Assembly (NCBI GenBank): GCA_019044685.2
Contig: JAGTXX020000006.1
Span: 186,001-250,000, forward strand
Length of the DNA: 64,000 nt
From: Nannochloris sp. 'desiccata'
Taxonomy: Eukaryota > Chlorophyta > Trebouxiophyceae > Chlorellales > Chlorellaceae
Direction of reading: 5' to 3'
Shown: in pieces, positions 46,501 to 58,169 of the stretch
Layout of the letters: each line of letters begins with the position of its first letter
Position numbering within the stretch: the stretch's first letter is position 1
Notes under the pieces: model-generated
Told to the model about the DNA's origin: nothing
Database searches by the model: none
Seen by the model: only the letters and a program-made list of their open reading frames with translations
Translations under genes and position numbers: made by a program

Positions 46501-49500
46501 GCGTCATTATCTTTTTGCAGTAAAACTTCGCTTTGTTTTCTTAAATGCTCCTCTTGCAACTTGACAAAATCAGCGCAAGAACTAGCACCAGAGGTGGTAG
46601 AGGAGTTGTGCAAAGCCATGAATTGGATTTTAGTCACAGCATGCGCAGCAGCTTCAACACGATGTTTATGCATATCTCCTACACGTTGGACTACTTGACA
46701 AAATCGATGCACAGTTTGAGTAAACAAATGTATAAACCCAGCAAGAGTAGCTGAAGTCCAAAATACACTCGACATACCAGGCTCAGCACGGCACAGCACG
46801 CCACGTGCTATTTCCTGCCCTAAAGGTTTTAAAGCCAAAGGTAAACTCACTTGTGCACCAGCCAAAGCAGCCACAGCAGCTGCTAAAGCCCCGTGATGGT
46901 TCTTTAACGACTCAGCTGCAAGCATTGCTTTTTTCACTTTGTTAGGCAGAGGCAGCCCCATTCTGCCCACCCAGACCCCCTCAGTGAGCACTTTTGTAAC
47001 GACGGCATCAAGATTGACATGCAGTTGCAGCGTGCTTGGATGTTGCAATAATACAGGGACGTGCATCAACGCCACTGCTGAGTCCGCAGATTTGGCCCAG
47101 GCAGCATGCACCAACCCCTCAAATTCTAAAAAGGTTTGTGCCAAACGGTTGTATAGTTTAATCGTTTTCTTACTTTCTCTTGCAGAAAGGAGTGGTTCGT
47201 GGAAAGCGAATTGTCGCATAGGACGGTCGATGCGGCGTAATAAGCTACGCGACCATTGGATAGATCCAGCAATGGGGGTGGCGCCACGTGGCAATGGCGG
47301 ATTAGATTTATATTTTTCATAATGAGTTTCTACCAGTTCAAGATCCGCAGCGAATCTTTGAAAGGCAGTAGAGAACATGAAGTCAATTTCACTGTCTACA
47401 ACATCAAGAGGCAATAACGCGGCATGTTGGCGGAGTAAGCCCAATGCGTGCTCGGTTGAAATGGCATTTTCAAAGGCGGAGCGCAATGCGTCTTGAAGGG
47501 TAAGTTCAAGGTCGTTGACATGTACTTCAAAATCAAGCATATCACGCTCAAATACATCTACTGATGACAATAAAAGTGGTTGTTGCTGCTGTTGTTTAGC
47601 ATCTTGTGTCAAGGACGCTACAGAGGAAGCTGAAGAAGGGTCCAGAATATCTGCTGAGCTGGCAGAGCCACGACGGAGCCTAGTAGTCAACTCAAAGAAA
47701 GCAGCTACAATAGCAGGAATACCGGCAACATGCGCTGCGTGTTTGCTTAAGAACGTAAACCTTTCTACAGCGCTAAATAAAAGACGCAGTCGGGAGGCTC
47801 GTTTAGCGACAAAACTGAAAGTAGACGTTGCATTGCTCAGCGCAGCGTGGAGACTATTTTGTTGCTTTTCATTTCCTGCTGTGCTATTGTTATTGGCCAA
47901 TACAGTCAGCAAATCTCTGCAGTGCAGCTCAAACGTAGTATACAAGTCAGCTATTGAAGTTAGTTTGTTTATTAATACAGGCTTTGGCTGCTCCCAGAGC
48001 TTAATTGAACCCCCGACCGCGACACTCTCTTGGCACCGCTGAGCCAGAGCACCGCCAAGAATACCCAGTAAATGTCCTAAATTACCAAGGTCGCTGTACA
48101 CTTGAGAAGCAGTAGCAGCTGCACGGAGCTTTTGAAATGCACGAGGCAAAGCCTGTTGAACCTCTTCTAAAGAACGGCATGAGGACGTCACGATGGAAGA
48201 AGGCAGTGAAGCACTGGGGGTAGCAGGAGCAGGAGCCAATTGCGTATTTTGTTCTCCACCATTAAAAGCATTACTTTCCACAGCAACACACAAAGACCTT
48301 AACGCAGGAGCCAATTGCGTCAATACTGCCACACTCTCTTCGGCATGTAACACTTCCTCTTCCAACCGAGTCTCAGCTTTCCTCCATCGTTTTAACAACA
48401 CAGGAGCAAAGGCAGCAGCAACTTGACACACCGCTGCCGCTCCCGCCTCTTGACTTTCTTTGATTAGCTGACCGAGGAGTACAGCCCGTTGCCGGCACCT
48501 GTCCACCTCAGATTCAAGAGTATACTTTACCAGTGCCTTTGATCCAACCGTACCCACCACTGCTCCAGCTTCTCTAGCAGCTGCTGGCTGCTGGTCTCTT
48601 TGGAATAATTGGTTGCTATTATATTTCCTACTATCGATAGAAAATAATACGCCTTCTACTTTAGTGCACCAGTCTTCAAGGATTCCAGAGAGGTGAACAG
48701 CAGCAGGTGAATCTGCAGTTAACGTAGCCAGGACGAGATGTTCCTTTCCAGAATTCACTAGAAATCGAGGATCTGGATGGCGCAACAACAAGGAAGAGGA
48801 AGAGGAAGAGGAAGTAGAAGAATGCTGCTGCTGCTGCTGCTGCTGTGGAGGTGATTGGGATTGTGGTGAGGTGGTGGTTGGAGAAGAAGAAGCCAAGAGT
48901 CCCCCTAAACCGCCAAGGAAGGCATCTACCATACTTGGCAGTAATTCTAAACACGATATACCGGCATTACCAGAACTAGAGCTTTGATTATTTGCAGTTC
49001 GAATAAAGACAAGTGCCTTTGAGTGAGGTTTCTTGAGAGCTACGTCGGCAATGAAGAGCTTTTTGGGACTGCTGCCGATGTCTAGATCAGAAGGAGCCTG
49101 GAAAATGGGGAATTGATTGGAAGAGTAATTAATCACGATTCTCAAAAGGCTTCTCTTTCTGCTGCTTTGCAATTTGCAAACAAGGAGCGTTTTTTTCCCG
49201 CTGGGCCCCCGCTCTCACCTGATAAAACCAAGTCAAAGTTTGGGAGCCTTTGTTGATCCAGAATGATTTGATCTCGCTTGAATATTCCCTGAACGTTGTC
49301 AAGATGCAAAGAATCGGCGTTAAGCGAAGAAATTAACCATAGAAAAAAAAACGCTTCAAATTTCAATTCTCTCACCTGACAGCATCTTGGACCGTCTCTA
49401 ACGGCACCTCAAAAGTCTCGGACACCTGCACAGCCAACGATCCGATATCAGTAACGTCTCATACGTTGGTGATAGTGGCAAATAGAGTCTAAATGTGCTT

Positions 49501-49546
49501 TAAAGCTGACCTTTGACACCACCCAATCGCTCGATCCAGCATCCAT
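34558..49546 (-). CDS. Axonemal outer-arm dynein heavy chain, gamma type (DNAH5/DNAH8 group)
   Basis: Motor subunit that drives ciliary beating by pulling on the neighbouring microtubule doublet. Seven exons: 49546-49511, 49425-49376, 49288-49219, 49097-44571, 44458-44056, 43936-39371 and 39251-34558, all phases consistent, giving 4781 residues. The short first exons encode MDAGSSDWVVSK, VSETFEVPLETV and SFWINKGSQTLTWFYQ. The linker region includes LETKRSEFPRFYFVSD. The four P-loops are GPAGTGKT (about 1977), GPPGSGKS (about 2257), GGPGTAKT (about 2665) and GVGGSGKQ (about 3045). The coiled-coil stalk and microtubule-binding domain lie in the last exon, followed by AAA5, AAA6 and the C-terminal domain. 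AAA1 reads VVVFNCSDQMDYKGMGKIFK and LSKQPHYDFGLRNILSVLRT, matching the gamma group rather than the beta group. Its presence implies a flagellated stage. Confidence 0.95.
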
Positions 49547-49916
49547 GGTGCGTTTTCCCACAGTTAAACCTAATGTTTAAGCCCTAGCCCCTTCTAAAGA
49601 ATGAATGTATGAATGTAAAGAGCTTGAAAGCGCGATCATAAGAGAAGCACTCCGAAATAGGGAGCAAGTCAACAGTTTGTGATCGCAGTTTGCGCTCTTT
49701 CCAGGATTGGAGCTGAGCTAAATTCGACCTATCTCGAGGATACTGCAGCAAACCTTAGTTTTGAGAACATCTTGAATTCGTGGTTAGCCATAAAGACCGT
49801 GCGAAACAGTGTGCGACAGGATTTTTGAGCCTTGCTGGTGGATTTTAAATTTTAAAAGTTCATAACAAGGTTCCGCTCTTCTTGCCCAGTAACGCTTGGG
49901 TAGTCTTCCAGTTACA
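49547..49916. other. Divergent promoter region, dynein heavy chain / ATG8
   Basis: A 370-bp interval between opposing start codons, with no recognised motif. Confidence 0.35.
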
Positions 49917-50462
49917 ATGGCCAACCGCCAGAGAACATTTAAGCAAGAACATACCTTGGGTAAGTGTACAAGTTGCAATCCTGCCAGCAATATTCTCTGA
50001 ATCCCACAAACCCACAAACAAACCTTACCCCATTCTTAACGCATTCTTGCAGAAAGGCGCCAGGCTGAAGCCAGGAGGATCAGAGAAAAGTACCCAGACC
50101 GCATTCCGGTAGGTTACTTCGAATTTGTTTTGCCACATTTTCTCAAGTTACTCTAATCCTGCTCTCATTACTTTTTTCTACCTCGGCCCGAACCCTTGCA
50201 GGTAATCGTTGAAAAGGCAGACAAAAGCGACATCCCCGCCATTGATAAGAAGAAATACCTCGTCCCGAATGACCTCTCTGTCGGGCAATTCACTTACGTC
50301 ATCCGTCGCCGCATTCAAATCAACCCAGAAAAGGCACTTTTTATTTTTGTGAAGAATATTTTGCCGCCCAATGGAGCATTGATGTCAGATGTTTACAATG
50401 ACCATAAAGATGCTGATGGATTTTTATACATGACATATGCTGGCGAAAATACGTTTGGTTAA
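49917..50462 (+). CDS. ATG8: ATG8, autophagy ubiquitin-like protein with exposed C-terminal glycine
   Basis: Ubiquitin-like protein that is conjugated to phosphatidylethanolamine on autophagosome membranes and recruits cargo receptors. Exons 49917-49959, 50053-50108 and 50202-50462 give 119 residues. Sequence runs [20 protein letters not shown], then [40 protein letters not shown] and [14 protein letters not shown]. The cargo-binding pocket residues (KYLVP and nearby hydrophobics) are conserved. The protein ends directly on the conjugation glycine, because TAA follows TTT GGT. Most ATG8 proteins carry extra residues that the ATG4 protease must remove. Confidence 0.97.
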
Positions 50463-50475
50463 ATACTGTATCAAA

Positions 50476-50481
50476 AATAAA
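50476..50481 (+). terminator. AATAAA polyadenylation signal of ATG8
   Basis: A canonical hexamer 14 bp after the ATG8 stop codon. Confidence 0.45.
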
Positions 50482-50999
50482 TACGAGACAAATTTGTATT
50501 TTTGGAAACAAGATCAAACTTGCCAACTCGGCCCATTTTATTCTTCCTCTTTCAAGTAGCGTTAATTTTCTTGCTCTTGCCCTTGTACAGTAGCGCTTCA
50601 ATTCCTATTTAGCGCCTTTTCTCTTTATATTCTCATATCTTAGCACGGCAAAAGCCTATTTCCAACTTGTTGTTGCAACCGCCACCGCCGCCGCTAATAT
50701 TGTTGTAGAGCTCCCTTCTTTTTGAGGCGGGGGAGTGGCAAGGGGCAATGTACATTCTCTGAACATGTAATATATTCATCTGAGCGAAGGAGACAAAGTT
50801 CTCTTGCAACATAAGAGAAATTATTGAATATGAGTGCTTCCATAATTCTTAAAAACTGACAGCTTTCAAGGGCACAGATATCTTGATGAATAAAGAAAGA
50901 AGATATTCCCTTTCTTTGTCTTCACCCATCATGCCCGCCAGGCCGGTGCTGGCCATGAATAATAGATACTATTCCCATCTGTTTTGTTATGCTTTGCAG

Positions 51000-51485
51000 T
51001 TTATCATCGTAAAATAAACCGCCATCACTATCTGAATTATGCAAGTACACTCTTCCCAAGGCTGTCGTCCAGTAATCAACTCCCATAATAAACAGCCAAA
51101 AGCGTACGAGTCACAGCGTTCTGAGACTTCATGAGCGTCAAACTGTTCTGGAGCCATGCAGCTTGCCGTTTCTATACGTAAGTACCCCTCTTGAGACCTC
51201 TGCCACTACGAGCCAAGCCAAGCCAAAGTCTGCAACTTTTCCCCTGTCAGCGCTGTCTAAAAGCACATTATGTGCCTGAAGCTCTTCGCAAAGCGATATC
51301 TGCGCTACGTCACCCTTTCTATCTCTTACTGTGCGTGTAATGGAGCATTGTCCGTTGAACGAGAACGCAACTAGATCCAGGTGCATGCCTTTCAAGTTGC
51401 ACTGCGAGCCACTCATCGTTGAAAATCTTTGACAGGTAGAAAGATGCAAAATTTTATCTTCAGGGGATTCTGAGCTTGGTTCCAT
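51000..51485 (-). pseudogene. Decayed protein kinase fragment
   Basis: On the minus strand one frame contains LQAHNVLLDSADRGKVADFG, clearly the catalytic and DFG region of a tyrosine-kinase-like kinase. The adjacent frame then continues with MAPEQFDAHEVSERCDSYAF and WELITGRQPWEE, the following APE and subdomain IX/X region. The two pieces need a frame change near 51165-51190. Where HRD should stand, the sequence reads CEE, so the catalytic aspartate is gone. The N-terminal lobe is not recognisable and the frame ends at a stop near 51000. This is a decayed copy, inactive as a kinase. Confidence 0.6.
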
Positions 51486-51572
51486 TTTTAGAGAGATTTA
51501 AGCCCTTCACGCGTCGAATCTGTCCCACTTTTTCAATTTAATTTCTCTTCGTCCATCACAGAAGAACTCAAG

Positions 51573-52927
51573 ATGCAGACTACTGTTGCCCGCACTGGCG
51601 TTATGGCCTCCGCTGCCAAGGTAAGACAATCTAAATTGCACTGGCCCATGTTTACAGCACGCATGGCGTGTGCCGCCTGAATGCCCATTATTGAGCATGT
51701 TTTAAAAATATCATTACCTCTTCTCTATGTTTGCTGCAGCGCACTACCACCATGCGCAGGACCGTCAAGGTAAGATGAGGCATGATGATTTTAGTTTGCT
51801 GCTTGCTTATCTAGTTTATCTAGCATTCCTGGGGATGAAGAAGATTATTATACAATATATCGTGCCGCTATTTGACTTGATTGATCTGTGGGTGCTGCCC
51901 TCTCGCCTCTCCATCTGGCTTTTCATTCTCATCGGGTATCCTTTGCTTATCCTTTGCAGGCCAAGCCCGCTCGCCAGTCCTCCGACTCTATCTGGTGAGT
52001 TTGTGAAATGACACCAGAATATATCTAAATTGGAGATTGCAATACTCATACTTCAGTTTATTTCCTTCTGAGTTTTTTCATTCATCTCATTTTCTCTCCC
52101 ATTTGCTTTGCTTCTTCAGGTACGGCCCTGATCGCCCCAAATTCTTGGGTTCCTTCTCTGAGGGTGTTACCCCCAGCTACTTGAACGGTAAGCATATCAA
52201 ATTTTAGAATCTCTGCTAGTTTGGGCTAGGTGATCTAACTTTTAATCTCATGAATATCGGCTCTTATCTTATCTGTGTTGCTAAACACCCCCCCTCCTCC
52301 TCTATTTTTTTCCCTTTAATTAATATAGGTGAGTACCCCGGTGATTACGGCTGGGATACCGCTGGTCTCTCCGCTGACCCCGAGACTTTCGCCCGCTACC
52401 GCGAGATTGAATTGATCCACGCTCGCTGGGCCATGCTTGGTGCCCTCGGCTGCGTTGTCCCCGAGCTCCTCCAGTCTCAGGGTGGCGCTGACTTCGGTGA
52501 CGCCGCTATCTGGTTCAAGGCTGGTGCCTCCATCTTCTCTGATGATGGCCTCAACTACCTCGGCAACTCCAACCTCATCCATGCTCAGTCCATCGTTGCC
52601 ACCGTCGCCGTCCAGGTTATCTTGATGGGACAGGCCGAGGCTTTCCGTAACTCCCCCGCTGGTCTTGACTGGGCTGAGGGTCTTGACCGCCAGTACCCCG
52701 GTGGTCCCTTCGACCCCTTGGGCCTTGCTGACGACCCCGATACCTTTGCTGAGCTCAAGGTCAAGGAAATCAAGAACGGACGTCTTGCTATGTTCTCCAT
52801 GCTCGGTTTCTTCGTTCAGGCTATTGTCACTGGAGCTGGTCCTCTCGAGAACCTCAACTCTCACTTGGCTGACCCTGCTGCTTCCAACGCATGGAACTTT
52901 GCTCAGAAATTCGTCCCCGGAAACTAA
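51573..52927 (+). CDS. LHCB: LHCII chlorophyll a/b-binding protein
   Basis: Light-harvesting antenna of photosystem II in the thylakoid. Five exons: 51573-51620, 51740-51769, 51960-51994, 52120-52187 and 52329-52927, giving 259 residues. A short transit peptide ([20 protein letters not shown]) precedes the mature protein. WYGPDR, the trimer-forming motif, is followed by [20 protein letters not shown]. Helix B carries [14 protein letters not shown] and helix A carries [20 protein letters not shown], the two crossed chlorophyll-binding helices; the C-terminal helix D and HLADP region are present. The sequence matches green-algal LHCII rather than LHCI or FCP types. Exon 5 is notably rich in C-ending codons (GCC, CTC, GTC, ACC), as expected for a highly expressed gene. 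No ER signal precedes the transit peptide, which supports a primary plastid. Confidence 0.96.
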
Positions 52928-53030
52928 ATTATTATTTATTTAGTTCCCACTTGAGATGAGAATTCTTCCTGTGCTCTGTTCATTCAATTCATTCGGTTTG
53001 GTATTTCTTTTCTGCTTTCTTTCAACCGGC

Positions 53031-53036
53031 AATAAA
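53031..53036 (+). terminator. AATAAA polyadenylation signal of LHCB
   Basis: AATAAATAAA lies about 100 bp after the LHCB stop codon. Confidence 0.5.
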
Positions 53037-53368
53037 TAAATCAAAATGATCTTTTCTTGGGGGAGGAAGATGAGAAAGAATCGAGAGGTGGCTGCCGAAG
53101 TTTCATTTTCTAATTTCCATAGTTATATATAAATGCACGATCTCTCCTTATAGCTTCCCTACTATGAATTTCCCCTTGCTGTAACAAAGTTTGTGCACAA
53201 TCTCTTCAGTTGGTCAAACGAAATTATCAATCTTATCGACTTACAAGGTTGTTTGGCGAAAAAGTGCCGGAGAAAAAAGACGAGCGCTAAAACTATCAAA
53301 GGACAAGCAAGATTTTAATTTGATGACGTTAACAATTTACTAAGGCTGTTAAATAATGTTTAACTAAT

Positions 53369-53500
53369 GACCTACTATATAATCCATCACGTTTAACTTT
53401 TATCCATTATAAATTTAAACTAAACCAATAACCTATTATATAATCCATTATTTAACTTTCATCCATTACTTAAAAGCTAATATATAATCCTTCACGTTAC
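53369..53500. repeat. Three imperfect direct repeats
   Basis: A unit containing ATATAATCCAT followed by TTTAACTTTCATCCATTA-like sequence occurs at about 53369-53410 and 53430-53468. A shorter third copy (ATATAATCCTTCACGTTAC) is at about 53477-53500. They differ by several substitutions, so they are old. Confidence 0.6.
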
Positions 53501-55163
53501 CATTGGACACACAGAGAATGCAGGGAGCGAAATAAAGTATTAAAAGGCAAGATCACAGCACAGAGGGGACGATATGAAACTATTAAAAAGATGGGGAATT
53601 AAAGTTGCTAACTAAGCTGTCATTTTGGGAAGAAACACTATATGTCTCTCTATGGTGGAAAAAAACACAAAACATGCAGGCAAATAAAAAACTTGTGTCT
53701 TAATTAAAAAAAGGGGGAAAAGAAAGGACTAATAATAACCTTTATAAAATTTAACGACTATGGACCATTTGAAGTCGAAACAGGTGAAATATATAAATCT
53801 TTGTTTTTAATTAATTGAGGTAGTTCAGGTTGTTAGGGGGGTTCAAACGGCACATAAAAACGTATATTACGAGTCCATGCAGGGACTCACATAAAAAGAG
53901 AAGCACTGGGGAAACTGAGAAGGGATGAGAGGTGTATCCTGTTGAAAAACACTTCATTTTATTTTTGAAGCGGAAGTATTAGAAACGAGAATACCTAATA
54001 TGATTAAAGCTGCGCTATGGTGGGTTAGTTTCCGTTAATCATTCGTTCTGTATTGGATCAGAAGAGAAGATTAGGAAGAAAAAGAGAGTATTTAGGAAGA
54101 AAAGGGAATATTTACTTCAAAGAGTAAAGGTTGGAAAAAGCGGCCAAGGCGGGGGGCGTCAGGGCATGCATTAAAGAAGCGAGTTTGAATGAGATTCAGC
54201 TTTAGATATTTAGATGAAACGAACAGATGAAAGAGTGCTAAATACGAAAAAGACTTTTTAATAGTTGTTGTTGCTGCTATGGTATCGAGAGAATCGAAAA
54301 TGCAATAATAAAAAGAAAGCGTGTGAGAAAAATAAAGATGTACTACGGATACTAAATCTTGCTTTAAAAGGCAAAATTTCAAAAGATGTATTAGCAAGTG
54401 CTGCTTGCTTCAACGGTCAGGAGGAGTTTCTGAAACCACAGTCCAGAGAGCTAAAACTGAGAAACTAAAATAAAATCAATACAAACAAGAAGCCGATGGA
54501 GGAAAGCGCGAAAAAGGCTTCCCGACATCGTCAGCAGTCAATTTAAAAAAGAAGAAGGATGCTTCAATTTTCATTTTATTATTCAAGACTAAATATACTA
54601 AAAATACGTAGCACTAAAAACTAAAAACAAAGACGCTACCTACTCGGATGCTACGTACTACGACTAAAACAAGGGGGCAAGGGGGCAAAGGAGTCAACAA
54701 AGAGGGGGGTAGGCTAGGCTAGACTAGGCTACCACTATCTAGAAAGAAAAAAGAAGGAACCGGGGTGGTGTTCCTTTTCCTTTATAAGGTAGCAAGCCCC
54801 TCTTTTAAGTTTAGTAAGTTGTTCAATTATTGTAATTGTTGTTCAATGGACTAAAAGGCAAAAATCAATGGTAGGGTGCACACAATGCCAACAGTCGTAC
54901 CAGGCAAAACCAACAGTGAGAAATCTTTCTTTCTTAGAAAGAAAGGTTTAAAAAGAAAAACAGAGAGACGGGAAAGAAGACCGTAAACGAGAGCGAGAGA
55001 GACCTCCAATGGGTGTTGTTGTTGTTGTTGTTGCAAATTTCATTTATTGGCGTTCTCTCTCTAGGAGGAACAAAAAAGGGGAGTGGGGTAAAGAATTTAA
55101 AGTAACATAGCAGTAGTAGTAGTAGTAGTAGAAGTAGTAGCAGGAAATATACCTAGTACTGGT

Positions 55164-55411
55164 TTATTCTAAGCTCCAGATGCTCTTAGGCAGCATACTA
55201 TAGAAAACGTCAGCATCATCAATAGCACCACGAGCACAGCTGTTGACGTTGTTATCATAATAGGGAGAAGAGGTAGATGGTACTGCAGAAAATGGGTTCT
55301 GCGCTTCCCATGCAGCAGGCGTTGCAGATAAAGCCGCAGAATCGGAAAATTGATTATCAACAGAGGCCAAGAGGTCCCACTGTTGCAAGGCTGCCGCTAT
55401 CGTCATAGGCG

Positions 55412-55450
<39 letters not shown>

Positions 55451-58169
55451 CTCCAGCTCTTGCAGTAGTAGTAGCAGTAGCAGAGACGCGAGGGAACACA
55501 TACGACCCAAATCCAGCATTCAACCCACCAGAAGCAGCATTAGAAAGAGTCCTACCACCATCACCAGGACCTTCCATAGAGGTACGCAAACTCGAGTCCC
55601 TGCTGAGCATGCTCTCCGTCTGCGTCAGCAAGGACGTAGCACGACTCATTGATGCAGGGGTACCAGATACGGGAGATTCTCCGTGGAAGAAACTAGGAAG
55701 TGCAAATGCACTACGGAGTGCAGAATTAGAACCAGCTATACCACCAAGTGCGGTGTTGGCGAGCTGAGAGATGCTATTTGACACATCGCTCTCGGTAGAG
55801 AAGGCTTGGTACAAAGCACGTTGAATGCCAGTGTTTGCACCGATAGTATCACCAAATAAGCTGGTATCACTTGAATTACGACTTCCAAGGCCACCACCAG
55901 GGCCACACAAGGCGACAGAGGCAGGGGAGGACATGGAGAGAGGTGAGGTTGCAGCGGTGGTGGTGGTGCTTGGGGTGGTGCTGTTCGTAACACCAGTGGT
56001 GGTTTGAAAGGGGGTGGCTAATGCAGCAAAGGGAGAAAACATAGAAGATGCATGCGTACTCCCCGTATTGTTGCTGTTGTTCATATCCGCGTAGTAGTGG
56101 CCGTAGGAAGGCGCATCAGAGGTAGGACCAGTGTTGGCGGTAACGCCACGCTGTGCCTGCTGTGCGTGCTGGGTTTGGAGATTTTCAAACCCGAGGTTAG
56201 TTTGAAGCTGTGCACTTAATGCAGACAAGATTTCCGAAGCAGAGTAGTTGGTGGTAGCCTGCTGCTGGTGGTAAGCTTGGTTGTGAGACGCCTGCTGCTG
56301 CTGCTGCTGCTGCTGCTTCTGGGCGTTTTGTTGGGGAAAAAGGTTTTGGGAAGCCAAAAGCAAGTTTAAAGGAACTAAAACCTGCTGACCACCTACGTTA
56401 CCGATAGATTTATTGAAACAGACATTGCTATTATGTGAAAAAGACGAGCTGCCGTCAGAGCCAAACGAGACATAAGGAAGACCCACAGCCGCCGCAGCAG
56501 CGGCTAAAACACCAGCTGCAGATGCATTCACAGCAGCACCAGCTCCAGTAGTAGCAGCTGCATTAGAGAGCCCTTCAAACAGAGAGTAGGAACCCTCTGC
56601 ATTATTGATCTTGGTAAGCTTCGAAGCCAGCATAGGATGGCCAGAGAGAATCTCAGTGGCAGTGGTGTTGCTGTTTCCCGCTCCAATATCTGCTCTCGAG
56701 CCAAAGAGAGATCCAGGAGGAGAGGTCGCAGCGCGTTTCAAAGGGGAACTGCGCAAAGAAGGTACCATACAAATACCGCTGTTGATATTTTGTTGCTGTT
56801 CAATCGCTTCTGATGAGTCCAAGCCTACTACAGCCGCCTTGAAGGAAGTCCGGGGAGGCGGGGGAGGGGCGTTGTAATGATGACCACCACGGTCCTCTTT
56901 AGAGGAAGGAAGGTCTTTAGTGAACTCTTTGTTGTTGCAGGAAGTGGCAGTACCACGCCTGCAAAGATAGTGAAGAATAAGAGGCGAGGAAGAGGTGAAT
57001 TATTAGATTAAATAAATAAGGTTTTTTATTCTGTCTGCAAAAAAATTGCCGACGCATCGAAAATTAAAACAAAATTCTTAATTCTGCATCTTCTGATGCT
57101 GATTTATCTCGTGTGCTAAGGTTTATTATAAATTTTTTAATAAAAAGATAAAAATTAAACTTACTTGGAGTGCCCCTTCAAACAGGCTGCAAACGGCACG
57201 ACACTACGAGGAGGAGGTTGATAGAAAAACTCCACTCCAGCAACATGCTGACTACGTGGCACTACCTGCCCAGCACACTTGCCTTCACACAAAGTCTTGT
57301 ACCGATTCACAGCGTCTATGATAATGGACATAGCGTGCGCCACAGCGGCATCAGTAGGCCCTTCGATTGTAAACTCTCTGCAATCGCGGTGGCACAAGCT
57401 ATCAGCCTGAACAGTACGGGAACGGATAGAGGCACCACTTAAGCGGGAAATTTCACGAACACAGCCTCCGATGGGGCCGATAATGAAGCCTGCAGCTAAA
57501 AGAGTAATTCGGAGAGAGACGGTGCGGGAGGTGGCTGTGGCCTCGGCAAGCATGATGGCTTGGTGGGCTTCTTCACAGCCCTGTCCAGGCTTACGGGGAC
57601 CTGTAGTAAGAAATTATATGAATGGATGTAAGAGATGTGTTCGGAAATTTTGAATTAATAAACAGATGATTGAATGAGAGAAGGTTAGCAATCTAGAGCG
57701 GGAAAAAAAAAATCTTTGAACGCACCACTGGGGATAACTTCTCCACTTGAATCGATGTTCTTGCCGTTGTAGACGTTGTCTGCTTCCATTTGAGGGGAGT
57801 TTGCAAGCATTTCATTGATCTTACGAACCATGCCAGCCACATCATTGGGATGGTGGTGGGTAGCGCCCGAGGCAGCAGCGCCAGCTGCGTGGTAGGTTGG
57901 GCTGCAGCTCCCACGAGGGGAACCGCAATCGGAGCCAGAACTGCATATGCATGATGCATATTAGTATTAGAAGATAGATAATGGATAGAATAGATTAAAC
58001 AGAAAAAAGCGGATAAGGTACTTCTCTCGCCAAAAAACGAGTTTAGCATTTTTTTTGGCAGCTTTGCCGACGCCAGGTCGATCTATATGTAGCAAAACTC
58101 TTACCTGGCACCCGAGACTACAGGAGAGTAGGGGAATTGCTCCTGAGAGCACGTAGAAGAGCTTGGCAT
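55164..58169 (-). CDS. KH-domain RNA-binding protein with Ser/Gln-rich tail
   Basis: Exons 58169-58105, 57940-57726, 57600-57165 and 56958-55164 are joined in consistent phases to give 836 residues. One KH domain lies at about residues 118-180: VSLRITLLAAGFIIGPIGGC with the GxxG loop GPIG, which grips single-stranded nucleic acid. Before it is GPRKPGQGCEEAHQAIMLAE; after it come cysteine-containing sequence and then a long low-complexity tail rich in Ser, Ala, Asn and Gln, including Gln runs. The protein ends YSMLPKSIWSLE. The KH fold is clear, but the subfamily is not recognised; RNA processing, localisation or translation control are all possible. An in-frame upstream Met would add up to 39 residues; the Met at 58169 was chosen as it begins the exon's conserved-looking sequence. 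Confidence 0.75.

Larger units (their letters stand above)
50463..51572. other. Intergenic region with decayed kinase fragment; LHCII upstream region
   Basis: The ATG8 3' flank starts with an AATAAA at 50476-50481. A protein kinase fragment on the minus strand occupies about 51000-51485 (separate entry). The last 90 bp hold the LHCII 5' leader. Confidence 0.4.
52928..55163. other. Large gene-free region with diverged repeats
   Basis: About 2.2 kb between converging genes, very AT-rich on the left half and purine-rich on the right. It carries imperfect direct repeats near 53369-53500. The frames it contains (largest 101 codons) have no family signature or splice context. The only longer open stretch, 54092-54397 on the minus strand, is low-complexity. 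A non-coding RNA cannot be excluded. Confidence 0.5.

Noticed and set aside
54092..54397. 101-codon minus-strand frame in the gene-free region
   Set aside because: Hydrophobic and low-complexity in AT-rich DNA, with no neighbour or family support.
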